Shown: positions 15,874-24,862, counted from the first letter of the stretch. The stretch: DNA of 64,000 bases from an uncultured Bacilli bacterium (GCA_958413985.1 CATYVZ010000004.1:42863-106862), one strand, 5' to 3'. Made by a program: numbers and translations. The notes: generated from the letters alone by a model not told the origin.

Positions 15874-16998
15874 ATGAAAGACATAATCTATCTTACTTTA
15901 AAAACAATTGATGGTAAAAAGTTATTTATAAGACCTGAACGTTTTTTTAAGGTAAAACAAGAATTGATCGAATTTTTAAAAGATGAAAGACATTTATGTA
16001 CAAAAGCATTTGCAGAAACAGTCATGTTTTCTCAAGAGTTAAAAGCTAACAATCAAATTGAAGGATACGGGGATGATGTAGAAATAATAAAAAAAGTTAT
16101 CACTCATACTCAAGATATCCATGATAAAGATAAACGGCAAAGAATTTTAAATTTGTACCATGGTTATAATTACATTTTGAAAAATAAAGATATTAATAAA
16201 GATACATTAAAAAAACTATATCATATTTTAAGTGAAGATTTACTAAAACCTAGTGATTTAGCTAGAATGGGTGAACATTATCGTAATGCTCCTGTTTATA
16301 TTTTAAAACGTGGTCGCTTAGATCTTGAGCCAGATCAAGGCGTTTTGGCTGATGAAATCGAAGATTATATGACCGATTACTTTAAATTTTTAAACAGTGA
16401 AATGGTCGGTGATATAACTGATGAATATATTAAAAGTCAGATTCTGCATTACTATTTTGTCTATATTCATCCTTATTTTGATGTTAATGGCAGAACTAGT
16501 CGTACTTTAAGTATGTGGTATTTAATCAATAAAAAAAGTTATCCATATATCATCTTTAATCGTGGGATTAGTTTCAAAGATAGTGAATACACCAAAGTTA
16601 TTGAAGATGTTAAAACTTTTCATGACTTGTCATATTTTATCGATTATATGTTGACAACAGTAAAAGTTGAATTAGAGAAAGAATATGTTATGCAGATAGA
16701 GGCTAATTTAGCTAGCGATAAATTAACGGGAACCGATTATCAAACATTGCTTTATTTTTTGACGATGAAAGGATGCAAAACGGTACTAGATTTTGTCAAT
16801 ATGTATAATCGATTTAACGATAAGAAAAAAGTTAAAGAAGTCTATGAAACTATGATAGTTCCTTTATTGGATAAAAAAATTTTAGATATCGAAAGAACAG
16901 CTAAAAAATATATGTTTCAAGATAATAGAAATATCGTTTTAAAACTAAGAAACAAAGACGAAATATCTAGTGATAAAGTGAAAAGATTAGTTTTATAA
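15874..16998 (+). CDS. Fic-family protein
   Basis: Fic domains transfer AMP (or related groups) to protein hydroxyls; many are bacterial regulators or toxins. The 374-aa protein has the Fic core near residues 200-215: HPYFDVNGRTSR, against the canonical HPFx(D/E)GNGRxxR. The catalytic His, the Asp and both Arg are kept, but the first Gly is Val. An N-terminal helix NNQIEGYG resembles the inhibitory (S/T)xxxE(G/N) motif with Asn at the Ser/Thr position. The C-terminal 110 residues look like an added helical/winged-helix region. GCGGTGAT precedes ATG. The target is unknown. Confidence 0.85.
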   Translation: MKDIIYLTLKTIDGKKLFIRPERFFKVKQELIEFLKDERHLCTKAFAETVMFSQELKANNQIEGYGDDVEIIKKVITHTQDIHDKDKRQRILNLYHGYNYILKNKDINKDTLKKLYHILSEDLLKPSDLARMGEHYRNAPVYILKRGRLDLEPDQGVLADEIEDYMTDYFKFLNSEMVGDITDEYIKSQILHYYFVYIHPYFDVNGRTSRTLSMWYLINKKSYPYIIFNRGISFKDSEYTKVIEDVKTFHDLSYFIDYMLTTVKVELEKEYVMQIEANLASDKLTGTDYQTLLYFLTMKGCKTVLDFVNMYNRFNDKKKVKEVYETMIVPLLDKKILDIERTAKKYMFQDNRNIVLKLRNKDEISSDKVKRLVL

Positions 16999-17016
16999 AA
17001 AAGGAAAGTGATCAAA

Positions 17017-19185
17017 TTGAAAAAACCAGAATTATTATCGCCAGCCGGTAATTTTGAAAGTTTAAAAGCAGCTATTTTAGCGGGATGTGACGCTGTTTAT
17101 TTGGCAGGAAAATTATTTGGAGCAAGAGCTTTTTCGGATAATTTTTCTAACGATGAATTGATCGAAGCTATTAAGTATGCCCATCTTTACGGCGTTAAAG
17201 TCTATGTCACTGTCAATACTTTAGTATTTGAAAATGAAGTCGATAAATTTATGAATTATATTGATTTCTTATATAAAAATAATGTCGATGCTTTAATTAT
17301 TCAGGATATCGGCATGATGGATTTAATTAGAAAAACTTATCCTTTATTAGAACTTCATGCTTCAACTCAAATGCACATTCATAACTTAGAAGGAGTTAAA
17401 TTAATCGAAAGATTAGGATTAAAAAGAGTTGTTTTGGCTCGTGAATCTTCACTCCAATTAATTAAAGAAATAAAACAAAACACTAATATTGAATTAGAAA
17501 TATTTATACATGGAGCTTTGTGCATCAGTTATTCAGGTCAATGTTTATTTAGTAGTTTAATTGGCAATCGTAGTGGCAATCGAGGTAGCTGTGCGGGAAG
17601 TTGTCGCCAAAAGTATAGTTTAATAGTCGACGATAAGAAAAAGAATAATCAAGAGTACTTATTAAGCACCAAAGATTTATGCACCTTAGAAAACATTGGT
17701 GAGCTAATCGACATTGGAGTCGACAGTTTAAAAATCGAAGGTAGAATGAAATCGCCAAGTTATGTTTATTTAGTGACTAAGATCTATCGTCAAGCCATCG
17801 ATTCTTATATAGAAAATAAAAAAGTTAGCATTAACTTAGAAGAATTAAATGATTTAAAAAAGGTTTTCAACCGCAAATATACCAAAGGTTTTTTGTTTGG
17901 CGAAAAAGATATAGTTAATGCTTATCGTCCTAACCATTTAGGAATAGAAATAGGTAAGGTAATAAAATCGCAAAATAATTATGTTGATATTCTCCTTACA
18001 GATGATTTAAATATTAACGATGGCATTAGATTTATCGAAGATGATATCGGCTTTATTGTAACGTCTTTATTTAAAAATAAAAAAAGGATCGATCACGGTA
18101 CGAAAGGAGAAATTGTTTCGATTTATTGTAAAAACAAAATAAGTAATACTAAAGTAGTAAAAACAACAGATTACCTATTAAACAAAAATATAGAAGCAAC
18201 TTTAAGAGACAAAAGAAAAATAAATATCGAAGGATCTTTAGAAGCTTGTTTAGATAAACCACTCAAATTAAAAATAACCGATGGCAACAATGAGGTAGAA
18301 GTAATAGGTAACAAAGTCGCAAAATCAATTAATCGTTCAATTAGTCGTGAGCGAATAGAAGAACAGTTAAATAAATTAGGTAAGACAATTTATAATTTTA
18401 ATAGTTTGAAAATTAAAGTTGACGAAGATGTTTTCATTTCATTAAAAGAATTAAACGATTTAAGAAATGAAGCTACTGATTTATTAAATGAAAAACGTCG
18501 TTATCAATATAAGTATTTAAAAGAAGAATATCAAATAAAATTACCTCAATTTAAAGAAGAACAAAACTATAATATTGCAATTTTTAATTTAGAACAGTAC
18601 GACCAAATAAAAAACGATAATTATAAATATATTTATATGGAACAAGATTTATATAATAATATAAAAGATGATAGAAAAGTTTTAAAGTTAAGTCGAGTTT
18701 TAGAACATCATCAGCTTTATTCTCAAAAATTATTGGTTGGGGAATTAGGTAGTTTATTTTATCGCGATATCTTAGCAGACTTTTCCTTTAATGTCACTAA
18801 TTCTTATGCCGTTGCTTTTTTACATAGCATGAATGTTTCCCAAGTCACTTTATCTTATGAATTAACTGACAGTCAAATTAAAGATCTAATTATAGCTTAT
18901 CAAAAACGATATTTGAAACATCCTAATTTAGAGTTGGTAGTCTATGGTGATTTAGAAGTTATGATTTCCAAATATAACTTCAACCAAAAATATCAGGGCA
19001 ATAGTTTTACTTTAGAAGATCGATTCCATAATAAATATCCAATTATGATTAAACAAGGTTTAATGCATATTTATAATTATAAACGAAGAAATTATAAAGA
19101 TACTGATAGGTATTTTGCAATGGGCATTAACAATTTGCGTTATAATTTGGAATTGCCTTTATTATATAAAGATTTAGATCGTTGA
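17017..19185 (+). CDS. Peptidase U32 family protein, RlhA-like (23S rRNA hydroxylation)
   Basis: U32 proteins of this long type (RlhA/YhbU group) are needed for hydroxylation of 23S rRNA C2501. The TIM-barrel N-terminus reads KKPELLSPAGNFESLKAAI, with GCDAVYLAG and the Cys-containing signature LCISYSGQCLFSS / NRGSCAGSCRQKYSL, then KIEGRMKSPSYVY. A long C-terminal domain brings it to 722 aa. TTG 17017 is chosen over GTG 17008 because AAGGAAAGTG then has normal spacing and the protein starts at the conserved KKPELL. It is single-gene, with its own terminator, 9 nt after the Fic gene. Confidence 0.88.
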   Translation: MKKPELLSPAGNFESLKAAILAGCDAVYLAGKLFGARAFSDNFSNDELIEAIKYAHLYGVKVYVTVNTLVFENEVDKFMNYIDFLYKNNVDALIIQDIGMMDLIRKTYPLLELHASTQMHIHNLEGVKLIERLGLKRVVLARESSLQLIKEIKQNTNIELEIFIHGALCISYSGQCLFSSLIGNRSGNRGSCAGSCRQKYSLIVDDKKKNNQEYLLSTKDLCTLENIGELIDIGVDSLKIEGRMKSPSYVYLVTKIYRQAIDSYIENKKVSINLEELNDLKKVFNRKYTKGFLFGEKDIVNAYRPNHLGIEIGKVIKSQNNYVDILLTDDLNINDGIRFIEDDIGFIVTSLFKNKKRIDHGTKGEIVSIYCKNKISNTKVVKTTDYLLNKNIEATLRDKRKINIEGSLEACLDKPLKLKITDGNNEVEVIGNKVAKSINRSISRERIEEQLNKLGKTIYNFNSLKIKVDEDVFISLKELNDLRNEATDLLNEKRRYQYKYLKEEYQIKLPQFKEEQNYNIAIFNLEQYDQIKNDNYKYIYMEQDLYNNIKDDRKVLKLSRVLEHHQLYSQKLLVGELGSLFYRDILADFSFNVTNSYAVAFLHSMNVSQVTLSYELTDSQIKDLIIAYQKRYLKHPNLELVVYGDLEVMISKYNFNQKYQGNSFTLEDRFHNKYPIMIKQGLMHIYNYKRRNYKDTDRYFAMGINNLRYNLELPLLYKDLDR

Positions 19186-19206
19186 TATTTCAAACGATCT
19201 TTTTTG
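19177..19206 (+). terminator. Terminator after the U32 gene
   Basis: 7-bp stem GATCGTT / AACGATC with a 9-nt loop and a run of six T. It overlaps the last codons. Confidence 0.85.
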
Positions 19207-19273
19207 TTGCAAATAACAAGTTATCGAATAATCATATAGAGAATAAAAAAATAAAAAAATTAATAAAAAAGCC

Positions 19274-19302
19274 TTGATTTTCATATATTTTTACTGTATA
19301 AT
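19274..19302 (+). promoter_or_regulatory. Main promoter of the S10-spc-alpha operon
   Basis: TTGATT (19274-19279), 17-nt spacer, perfect TATAAT (19297-19302). No other terminator or comparably good promoter was noticed until after rplQ, so this probably drives about 14 kb. Confidence 0.75.
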
Positions 19303-19309
19303 TTTGAAT

Positions 19310-19427
19310 GTGTGACTGCGGGGATGTGCAAGGTTGTCGATACGCCAGGTTAAGTTGAAAAGCAAAACAAGGCAAATCGGGTTATTTGCGCGGAGTATGT
19401 CTATACGTGATATAGGCGAAGGGAGGA
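19310..19427 (+). promoter_or_regulatory. Structured 5' leader of the S10 operon
   Basis: About 120 nt of GC-richer sequence between promoter and rpsJ, containing GGTTGTCGATACGCC, GGCAAATCGGGTTATTTGC, GCGGAGTATGTCTATACGTG and ATAGGCGAAGGGAGG. Its composition stands out from the AT-rich surroundings, and from memory very similar blocks precede rpsJ throughout the Firmicutes. L4-mediated control of the S10 operon is known in several bacteria. That this leader binds L4 is inference. Confidence 0.6.
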
Positions 19428-19431
19428 TATT

Positions 19432-19740
19432 ATGTCTAAAGAAAAAGTTCGTATTCGGTTGAAAGCATTTGAACACAAGTCACTAGATAAGGCTTGCATG
19501 AAGATTGTCGAAACAGTAAAAAGAACTGGTGGCGAAGTTAAAGGACCAATTCCGCTACCAACAGAAATCGAAAAAATAACAATTTTGAGAGCTGTTCATA
19601 AATATAAAGACAGTCGTGAACAGTTTGAAAAAAGAACACACAAAAGACTAATTGATATCAAAAACCCAAGTAAGGAAACTATTGAGGCACTAACTCATTT
19701 AGATATTCCAAGTGGTGTTGATATTCAAATTAAAATGTAG
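19432..19740 (+). CDS. rpsJ: 30S ribosomal protein S10
   Basis: Head protein of the 30S and NusE partner in antitermination. At 102 aa it is full length, with RIRLKAFEHKSLDKA, VKGPIPLPTEIEKITILR and the loop tip SREQFEKRTHKRLIDI. GGGAGGA (19421-19427) precedes ATG. First gene of the operon. Confidence 0.98.
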   Translation: MSKEKVRIRLKAFEHKSLDKACMKIVETVKRTGGEVKGPIPLPTEIEKITILRAVHKYKDSREQFEKRTHKRLIDIKNPSKETIEALTHLDIPSGVDIQIKM

Positions 19741-19751
19741 GAGGAGAAATC

Positions 19752-20519
19752 ATGAAAGTAAAAGGAATCTTAGGTCGTAAAATTGGAATGACGCAAGTAT
19801 TTACAAATTCTGGTAAATTGATTCCCGTAACAGTAGTATCTGTTGAACCTAACATTATTACTCAAATCAAAACAAAAGAAACAGATGGCTATGAAGCGAT
19901 TCAATTAGGATTTGATACAAAACGTGAAAAGTTAGCGACAAAAGCTAGTGTTGGACATACCAACAAAGCAAACACTACACCTAAGCGCTTCTTTAAAGAA
20001 ATTAAAGGTGTAGATATCAACGATTATTCTCTTGGTCAAGAAATAAAAGTCGATATTTTTGAAGCGGGAGAAGTCGTCGATGTAACAGGAACCACTAAAG
20101 GTAAAGGTTTCCAAGGTGTTATTAAAAGACATAACCAATCAAGAGGACCTATGGGACATGGGTCACATTATCATAGAAAACCAGGTTCAATGGGTACAAT
20201 GCGACCAATGCGTGTATTCAAAGGTAAAAAATTACCAGGTCATATGGGAACACTTACTGTTACCATCCAAAATTTAGAAATAATAGCTGTCGATTTAGAG
20301 AACAACTGTTTATTAGTTAAAGGAAATGTACCAGGCGCAAAAAATAGTTTAGTAATTATCAAATCAGCAGTTAAAGGTAATGGCAAAGTAAACAAGGTAG
20401 AAGAATTAATTTCATATGAAACTATCGAAACTGTTCCAAACGATGAAGTAAAAGACTTAGAACCTGCCGCAGAAAATGCTTTAGAAAACTCTGAAGCAAG
20501 CGAAAGCGAGGAGGCATAA
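19752..20519 (+). CDS. rplC: 50S ribosomal protein L3 with acidic C-terminal extension
   Basis: Early 50S assembly protein reaching the peptidyl-transferase centre. Signatures are KGILGRKIGMTQVF, GTTKGKGFQGVIKRHN and GSMGTMRPMRVFKGKKLPGHMG. At 255 aa it is some 45 residues longer than the usual 205-215. The extra C-terminal part is acidic and low-complexity (VKDLEPAAENALENSEASES). AGGAGGAG precedes ATG, and rplD starts 1 nt after the stop. Confidence 0.97.
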   Translation: MKVKGILGRKIGMTQVFTNSGKLIPVTVVSVEPNIITQIKTKETDGYEAIQLGFDTKREKLATKASVGHTNKANTTPKRFFKEIKGVDINDYSLGQEIKVDIFEAGEVVDVTGTTKGKGFQGVIKRHNQSRGPMGHGSHYHRKPGSMGTMRPMRVFKGKKLPGHMGTLTVTIQNLEIIAVDLENNCLLVKGNVPGAKNSLVIIKSAVKGNGKVNKVEELISYETIETVPNDEVKDLEPAAENALENSEASESEEA

Positions 20520-20520
20520 C

Positions 20521-21141
20521 ATGGAAAAAATGCAAATTTTAAACACTAATGGTGAAAAAGTTAGCGATATTAATTTAAACAAAGAAATTTGGAATATTGA
20601 ACCAAATGATACTGTTTTATATGATGCTTTAAGATTAGCTAGAAATAATTCCCGCCAAGGAACTGCTGATACAAAAACTAGAAGTGAAGTATCAGGTGGT
20701 GGCCGTAAACCATGGCGTCAAAAAGGAACTGGTCGTGCAAGACAAGGTTCTACTAGAGCGCCACATTGGCCAGGTGGTGGTGTTGTTTTTGGACCACATC
20801 CAAGAAGCTATGCTATCAAAATGAATCGTAAAGAACGTCGTTTGGCTTTAAAATCAGCTTTAGCTTATAAGACAATCGAAAGCAAATTAATCGTTGTCGA
20901 CAAGTTAGAAGTATCAAATAAAACAAAAGACATGAAAGCGATTCTAAACAATTTAAAAGCGAACAAAAAAGTTTTAATCGTTGTCGATGAATTAAACGAT
21001 AATTTAATTTTAAGTAGCCGTAATCTTAATAATGTATTGTTACTTAGCGTTGATGAAATCAATACTTTTGATGTCGTTTATGCTGATACGATGATCATTA
21101 CTGAAAAAGCGGTTAAACAATTAGAGGAGGTGCTTGTTTAA
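20521..21141 (+). CDS. rplD: 50S ribosomal protein L4
   Basis: 206-aa L4 with the extended-loop signature SRQGTADTKTRSEVSGGGRK, KQKGTGRARQGSTRAPHWPG-type sequence and FGPHPRSY. In other bacteria L4 represses its own operon through the leader. The start is embedded in GCGAGGAGG, one base after the rplC stop. Its stop overlaps the rplW start (TAATG). Confidence 0.98.
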   Translation: MEKMQILNTNGEKVSDINLNKEIWNIEPNDTVLYDALRLARNNSRQGTADTKTRSEVSGGGRKPWRQKGTGRARQGSTRAPHWPGGGVVFGPHPRSYAIKMNRKERRLALKSALAYKTIESKLIVVDKLEVSNKTKDMKAILNNLKANKKVLIVVDELNDNLILSSRNLNNVLLLSVDEINTFDVVYADTMIITEKAVKQLEEVLV

Positions 21142-21422
21142 TGCAAAATTATAGAGACATTATTAAAGGCCCTATCATGACTGAAAAGTCATCAGATTTA
21201 GCGCAAAATAAAAACACTATTACATTTAGTGTCGATCCAAAAGCAAACAAAATTCAAATTAAGCAAGCAATCGAAAAAATTTTTGACGTTAAAGTGGAAA
21301 GTGTAAACACAGTATCTGTAAGACCAAGAAAAAAAAGAGTTGGTAAGTATAGTGGTTACACAAATAAAGTAAAGAAAGCTATCGTCAAATTAAAAGATGG
21401 AAGTTCAATCGAACTAAACTAA
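21141..21422 (+). CDS. rplW: 50S ribosomal protein L23
   Basis: 93-aa L23, part of the exit-tunnel docking site for trigger factor and SRP. Seen: YRDIIKGPIMTEKSSDL, ITFSVDPKANKIQIKQAIE, VKVESVNTVSVRPRKKR. It overlaps rplD by one base, with GAGGAGG before the start inside rplD. Confidence 0.98.
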   Translation: MQNYRDIIKGPIMTEKSSDLAQNKNTITFSVDPKANKIQIKQAIEKIFDVKVESVNTVSVRPRKKRVGKYSGYTNKVKKAIVKLKDGSSIELN

Positions 21423-21435
21423 TAAGGAGGATATT

Positions 21436-22266
21436 ATGGCAGTTAAAACATATAAAGCAATGACTAATGGGACACGTGGCATGTCAACTATTATTAATGA
21501 TGAAGTCACTAAAACTACTCCTGAAAAATCATTGACTGTTACTTTAACTAAAAAAGGTGGACGTAATAACCAAGGAAAAATAACTGTTCGTCATCGTGGT
21601 GGTGGAGCAAAAAGAAAATACCGCATCATCGATTTTAAAAGAGATAAAGACGGCGTTATTGGCACAGTTGCTGCGATCGAGTACGATCCAAACAGAACAT
21701 CAAACATTGCATTAATCAATTATGCTGATGGTGAAAAAAGATATATAATTGCTCCTAAAGGATTAAAAGTTGGTATGAAAATTGAATCAGGTGAAAATGC
21801 TGATATCAAAGTTGGTAACAACCTACCACTTAATAAAATGCCAGAAGGAACAATGGTTCACAATGTTGAATTAAAAGCAGGTAAAGGTGGACAGTTAGCG
21901 CGTTCAGCAGGAAGTGCTGTTCAAATCTTGGGATTTGAAGGAAAATATGCATTGTTAAGATTGACAAGTGGCGAAGTTAGAAAAGTTATTAGTACTAATC
22001 GTGCTACGATTGGTGAAGTAGGAAACGAAGACCATGAATTAGTTAAATTAGGAAAAGCCGGAAGAAAAAGACATATGGGCATCAAACCAACCGTTCGTGG
22101 TTCGGTTATGAACCCTAACGATCACCCACATGGTGGTGGTGAAGGTCGTGCACCAATCGGTCGTAAAGGACCAGTTACACCTTGGGGTAAACCAGCCCTT
22201 GGTTACAAGACACGTAAAAATAAGAAAAGTAGCGACAAATTAATAGTACGTCGCCGTAAAAAATAA
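21436..22266 (+). CDS. rplB: 50S ribosomal protein L2
   Basis: 276-aa L2, needed for subunit association and peptidyl-transferase activity. Signatures include GGRNNQGKITVRHRGGGAKR and the functional loop NPNDHPHGGGEGRAPIGRKG with the conserved His. Preceded by AAGGAGG. Confidence 0.98.
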   Translation: MAVKTYKAMTNGTRGMSTIINDEVTKTTPEKSLTVTLTKKGGRNNQGKITVRHRGGGAKRKYRIIDFKRDKDGVIGTVAAIEYDPNRTSNIALINYADGEKRYIIAPKGLKVGMKIESGENADIKVGNNLPLNKMPEGTMVHNVELKAGKGGQLARSAGSAVQILGFEGKYALLRLTSGEVRKVISTNRATIGEVGNEDHELVKLGKAGRKRHMGIKPTVRGSVMNPNDHPHGGGEGRAPIGRKGPVTPWGKPALGYKTRKNKKSSDKLIVRRRKK

Positions 22267-22283
22267 TTGAAAGGATTGATTAG

Positions 22284-22556
22284 ATGGCAAGAAGTTTAAA
22301 AAAAGGTCCTTTTGTTGATGAAAGCTTGATGAAAAAAGTAAAGGCAGTTAACGAAAGCGGCAAAAAAGAAGTTATAAAAACATGGTCTCGCCGTTCGACA
22401 ATATATCCTGAATTTATCGGACACACATTCGCTGTTCATAATGGTAAAGAATTTATTCCGGTTTATGTAACAGAAGATATGGTTGGACATAAATTGGGCG
22501 AATTCTCACCAACACGTAAATTTGGTGGACACGGTGAAGATAAAGGTAAACAATAA
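22284..22556 (+). CDS. rpsS: 30S ribosomal protein S19
   Basis: 90-aa S19 of the 30S head, complexed with S13. Seen: ARSLKKGPFVDESLMKKV, TWSRRSTIYPEFIGHTFAVHNG, HKLGEFSPTRKFGGHG. AAAGGATTGATTAG precedes ATG. Confidence 0.98.
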   Translation: MARSLKKGPFVDESLMKKVKAVNESGKKEVIKTWSRRSTIYPEFIGHTFAVHNGKEFIPVYVTEDMVGHKLGEFSPTRKFGGHGEDKGKQ

Positions 22557-22576
22557 CCAAGAAGGGAGAATATCAA

Positions 22577-22912
22577 ATGGAAGCAAGAGCTATCGCTAAA
22601 AATGTAAGAATAGCCCCTCGTAAAGCGCGTTTAGTTATCGATTTGATTCGCGGAAAAAGTGTTTCAGAAGCTGATGTTATTTTATCTAACATCAACAAAG
22701 AAGCTGCTAGATTAATCAAAAAAGTTTTAACTAGCGCCACAGCAAATGCTACTAATAATTTAGGAGCGAACAAAGAAGATCTAAAAGTAAAAGAAGCCTA
22801 TATCGATGAAGGCTTAGTAATGAAAAGAATGAAATTTGGTTCTCGTGGTCATGTCGATCCTATTAAAAAGAGAACTAGCCACATTACAGTTGTTGTAAGT
22901 GATAATAAGTAA
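22577..22912 (+). CDS. rplV: 50S ribosomal protein L22
   Basis: 111-aa L22 whose beta-hairpin lines the exit tunnel and affects macrolide binding. Seen: AIAKNVRIAPRKARLVIDLI and MKRMKFGSRGHVDPIKKRTSH (hairpin). AGAAGGGAGAA upstream. Confidence 0.98.
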   Translation: MEARAIAKNVRIAPRKARLVIDLIRGKSVSEADVILSNINKEAARLIKKVLTSATANATNNLGANKEDLKVKEAYIDEGLVMKRMKFGSRGHVDPIKKRTSHITVVVSDNK

Positions 22913-22929
22913 AGAAAGGTGGGAAAAAC

Positions 22930-23610
22930 GTGGGTCAAAAAGTTAGTCCAATCGGACTTCGTGTTGGAATCAATAAAACTTGGGAGTCAACTTGGTATGC
23001 AGGAAACAAAGATTTTTCTAAGTATTTGTTGAATGATAATAAGATTCGTAAATATCTAAGTAAAAAGTTAAAAGATGCATCAGTTGCTAGCGTTTTAATT
23101 GAAAGAACCGCAAAAAAGACCGATGTAATTATCAATACCGCCAAACCGGGTGTCGTAATTGGCCATGGTGGCGAGGAAATTGAAAAATTAAAGAAAGAAT
23201 TGAACAAATTGGTGGATGAAGATATTCAAATTTCTATTATGGAAATTAAAAAGCCAGATTTGGTTGCAGCTTTAGTAGCTGAAAATATCGCACACCAAAT
23301 TGAAAACCGTGTATCATTTCGTATCGCTCAAAAAAGAGCTATTAGAAACGTAATGAAAGCTGGAGCAAAAGGAATTAAAACTGCTGTATCAGGACGTTTA
23401 GGTGGAGCTGATATGGCTAGAACGGAAGGCTATACAGAAGGAACAATTCCATTACATACTTTAAGAGCTGATGTTGATTATGCACATAAGGAAGCTAATA
23501 CTACATACGGTAAGATCGGGGTTAAAGTATGGATTTATAAAGGCGAAATTTTAGGTTCAGCCGATGATAAGGGAGGTATGAAAGATGGCCGTAATACCAA
23601 AAAGAACTAA
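22930..23610 (+). CDS. rpsC: 30S ribosomal protein S3
   Basis: 226-aa S3, part of the mRNA entry channel and helicase. GTG start (GQKVSPIGLRVGI) with AAAGGTGGG upstream. KH domain GxxG at VVIGHGGEEIEKL. C-terminal SGRLGGADMARTEGYTEGTIPLHTLRA is typical. The last 26 nt overlap rplP. Confidence 0.98.
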   Translation: MGQKVSPIGLRVGINKTWESTWYAGNKDFSKYLLNDNKIRKYLSKKLKDASVASVLIERTAKKTDVIINTAKPGVVIGHGGEEIEKLKKELNKLVDEDIQISIMEIKKPDLVAALVAENIAHQIENRVSFRIAQKRAIRNVMKAGAKGIKTAVSGRLGGADMARTEGYTEGTIPLHTLRADVDYAHKEANTTYGKIGVKVWIYKGEILGSADDKGGMKDGRNTKKN

Positions 23611-24013
23611 GTATAGACGTCCACATAGATTACCTTATGATGGATTAGCCAAAGGTAATACCGAGTTACATTTTGGTGAATATGGGTTACAAGCTTTAGA
23701 AGGAGCTTGGATAACTCAACAACAAATTGAAGCAGCACGTGTTGCAATGACTCGTTATATGAAACGTGGTGGAAAAGTATGGATCAATATTTTCCCACAC
23801 TTATCATTGACAAAGATACCTTTAGAAACTCGTATGGGTAAAGGTAAAGGACAACCAGAAGTCTGGGTGGCTGTTGTCAAGAAAAATAAAATTTTATTTG
23901 AAATTGCTGGTGTTTCAGAAGATGTTGCTAGAGAAGCATTAAGACTTGCAATGCACAAATTACCAATTAAATGTAAATTTGTAAAAAAGGATGGTGAAAA
24001 ACGTGAAAACTAA
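23585..24013 (+). CDS. rplP: 50S ribosomal protein L16
   Basis: 142-aa L16, near the A site and bound late in assembly. Seen: IPKRTKYRRPHRL, GEYGLQALEGAWITQQQIEA, RGGKVWINIFPHLSLTKIP and the GKGKGQPEVWVAVVK loop. The start ATG 23585 lies within rpsC, with GGGAGG (23571-23576) as ribosome binding site; the overlap suggests coupled translation. Confidence 0.98.
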   Translation: MAVIPKRTKYRRPHRLPYDGLAKGNTELHFGEYGLQALEGAWITQQQIEAARVAMTRYMKRGGKVWINIFPHLSLTKIPLETRMGKGKGQPEVWVAVVKKNKILFEIAGVSEDVAREALRLAMHKLPIKCKFVKKDGEKREN

Positions 24014-24197
24014 AGATATTAGAGAAATGTCAACTGAAGAATTGAACAAAAAAATAGCTGAATATAAAGAAGAATTATTTAATTTGCGTTTTAGCCAAGC
24101 AACTGGAAATCTTGAAAAACCTTCAAGAATTAAAGAATTGAGAAAGTTAGTCGCTAAGATGAAAACTATCATCCGTGAACGCGAACTAAATAACTAG
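24003..24197 (+). CDS. rpmC: 50S ribosomal protein L29
   Basis: 64-aa two-helix L29 at the tunnel exit. GTG 24003 gives KTKDIREMSTEELNKKIAEY, the family start. AAGGATGGTG (23987-23996) is the ribosome binding site, so an upstream in-frame ATG at 23991 is rejected. It overlaps the rplP stop by 11 nt. ELFNLRFSQATGNLEKPSRI is the conserved core. Confidence 0.96.
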   Translation: MKTKDIREMSTEELNKKIAEYKEELFNLRFSQATGNLEKPSRIKELRKLVAKMKTIIRERELNN

Positions 24198-24207
24198 GAG
24201 GTAATTT

Positions 24208-24459
24208 ATGAACAAACATGAATTAATTGGTAAAGTAGTTAGTAATGCAAGTGATAAAACAATCACAGTATTAATTGAAACATACAAAAAAGATAATAAA
24301 TATGGAAAACGTGTTAAATATTCTAAGAAATATGCAGCACATGATCCAAAAAACGAAGCAGTCGTTGGCGATACTGTTCGTATCCAAGAAACAAGACCAC
24401 TATCTAAAACTAAACATTATCGCTTAGTTGAAGTGGTAGAAAAAGCAATTATTTTATAA
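24208..24459 (+). CDS. rpsQ: 30S ribosomal protein S17
   Basis: 83-aa OB-fold S17, an early 16S rRNA 5'-domain binder. Seen: LIGKVVSNASDKTITVLIE, YGKRVKYSKKYAAHDP, GDTVRIQETRPLSKTKHYRL. AGGAGG upstream. Confidence 0.98.
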   Translation: MNKHELIGKVVSNASDKTITVLIETYKKDNKYGKRVKYSKKYAAHDPKNEAVVGDTVRIQETRPLSKTKHYRLVEVVEKAIIL

Positions 24460-24484
24460 TTGTTAATTATAAGGAGGATTAATT

Positions 24485-24853
24485 ATGATTCAACAAGAAA
24501 GTCGTCTTAAAGTTGCCGACAATTCAGGTGCTCGAGAAATTTCTGTTATTCGTGTTCTTGGTGGAAGCAAAGTTAAGACTGGTAATATTGGTGATATAAT
24601 TGTTGGAACTGTCAAAAAAGCAACTCCTAACGGAACAGTAGGAAAAGGAAAAGTTGTCAAGGCTGTTATCGTTAGAAGTAAGTTTGGATTAAGACGTGAA
24701 GATGGATCTTACATTAAGTTCGATGATAATGCTTGTGTTATTATTAAAGATGATAAAAGTCCAATCGGAACTCGTGTTTTTGGTCCAATAGCACGTGAAT
24801 TACGTGATAAAGATTTCATGAAAATTGTATCACTAGCTAAAGAAGTGTTATAG
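24485..24853 (+). CDS. rplN: 50S ribosomal protein L14
   Basis: 122-aa L14 forming intersubunit bridges with 16S rRNA. Seen: MIQQESRLKVADNSGAREI, GGSKVKTGNIGDIIVGTVKK, FDDNACVIIKDDKSPIGTRV, FGPIARELR. AAGGAGG upstream. Confidence 0.98.
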   Translation: MIQQESRLKVADNSGAREISVIRVLGGSKVKTGNIGDIIVGTVKKATPNGTVGKGKVVKAVIVRSKFGLRREDGSYIKFDDNACVIIKDDKSPIGTRVFGPIARELRDKDFMKIVSLAKEVL

Positions 24854-24862
24854 GAGGAAACT

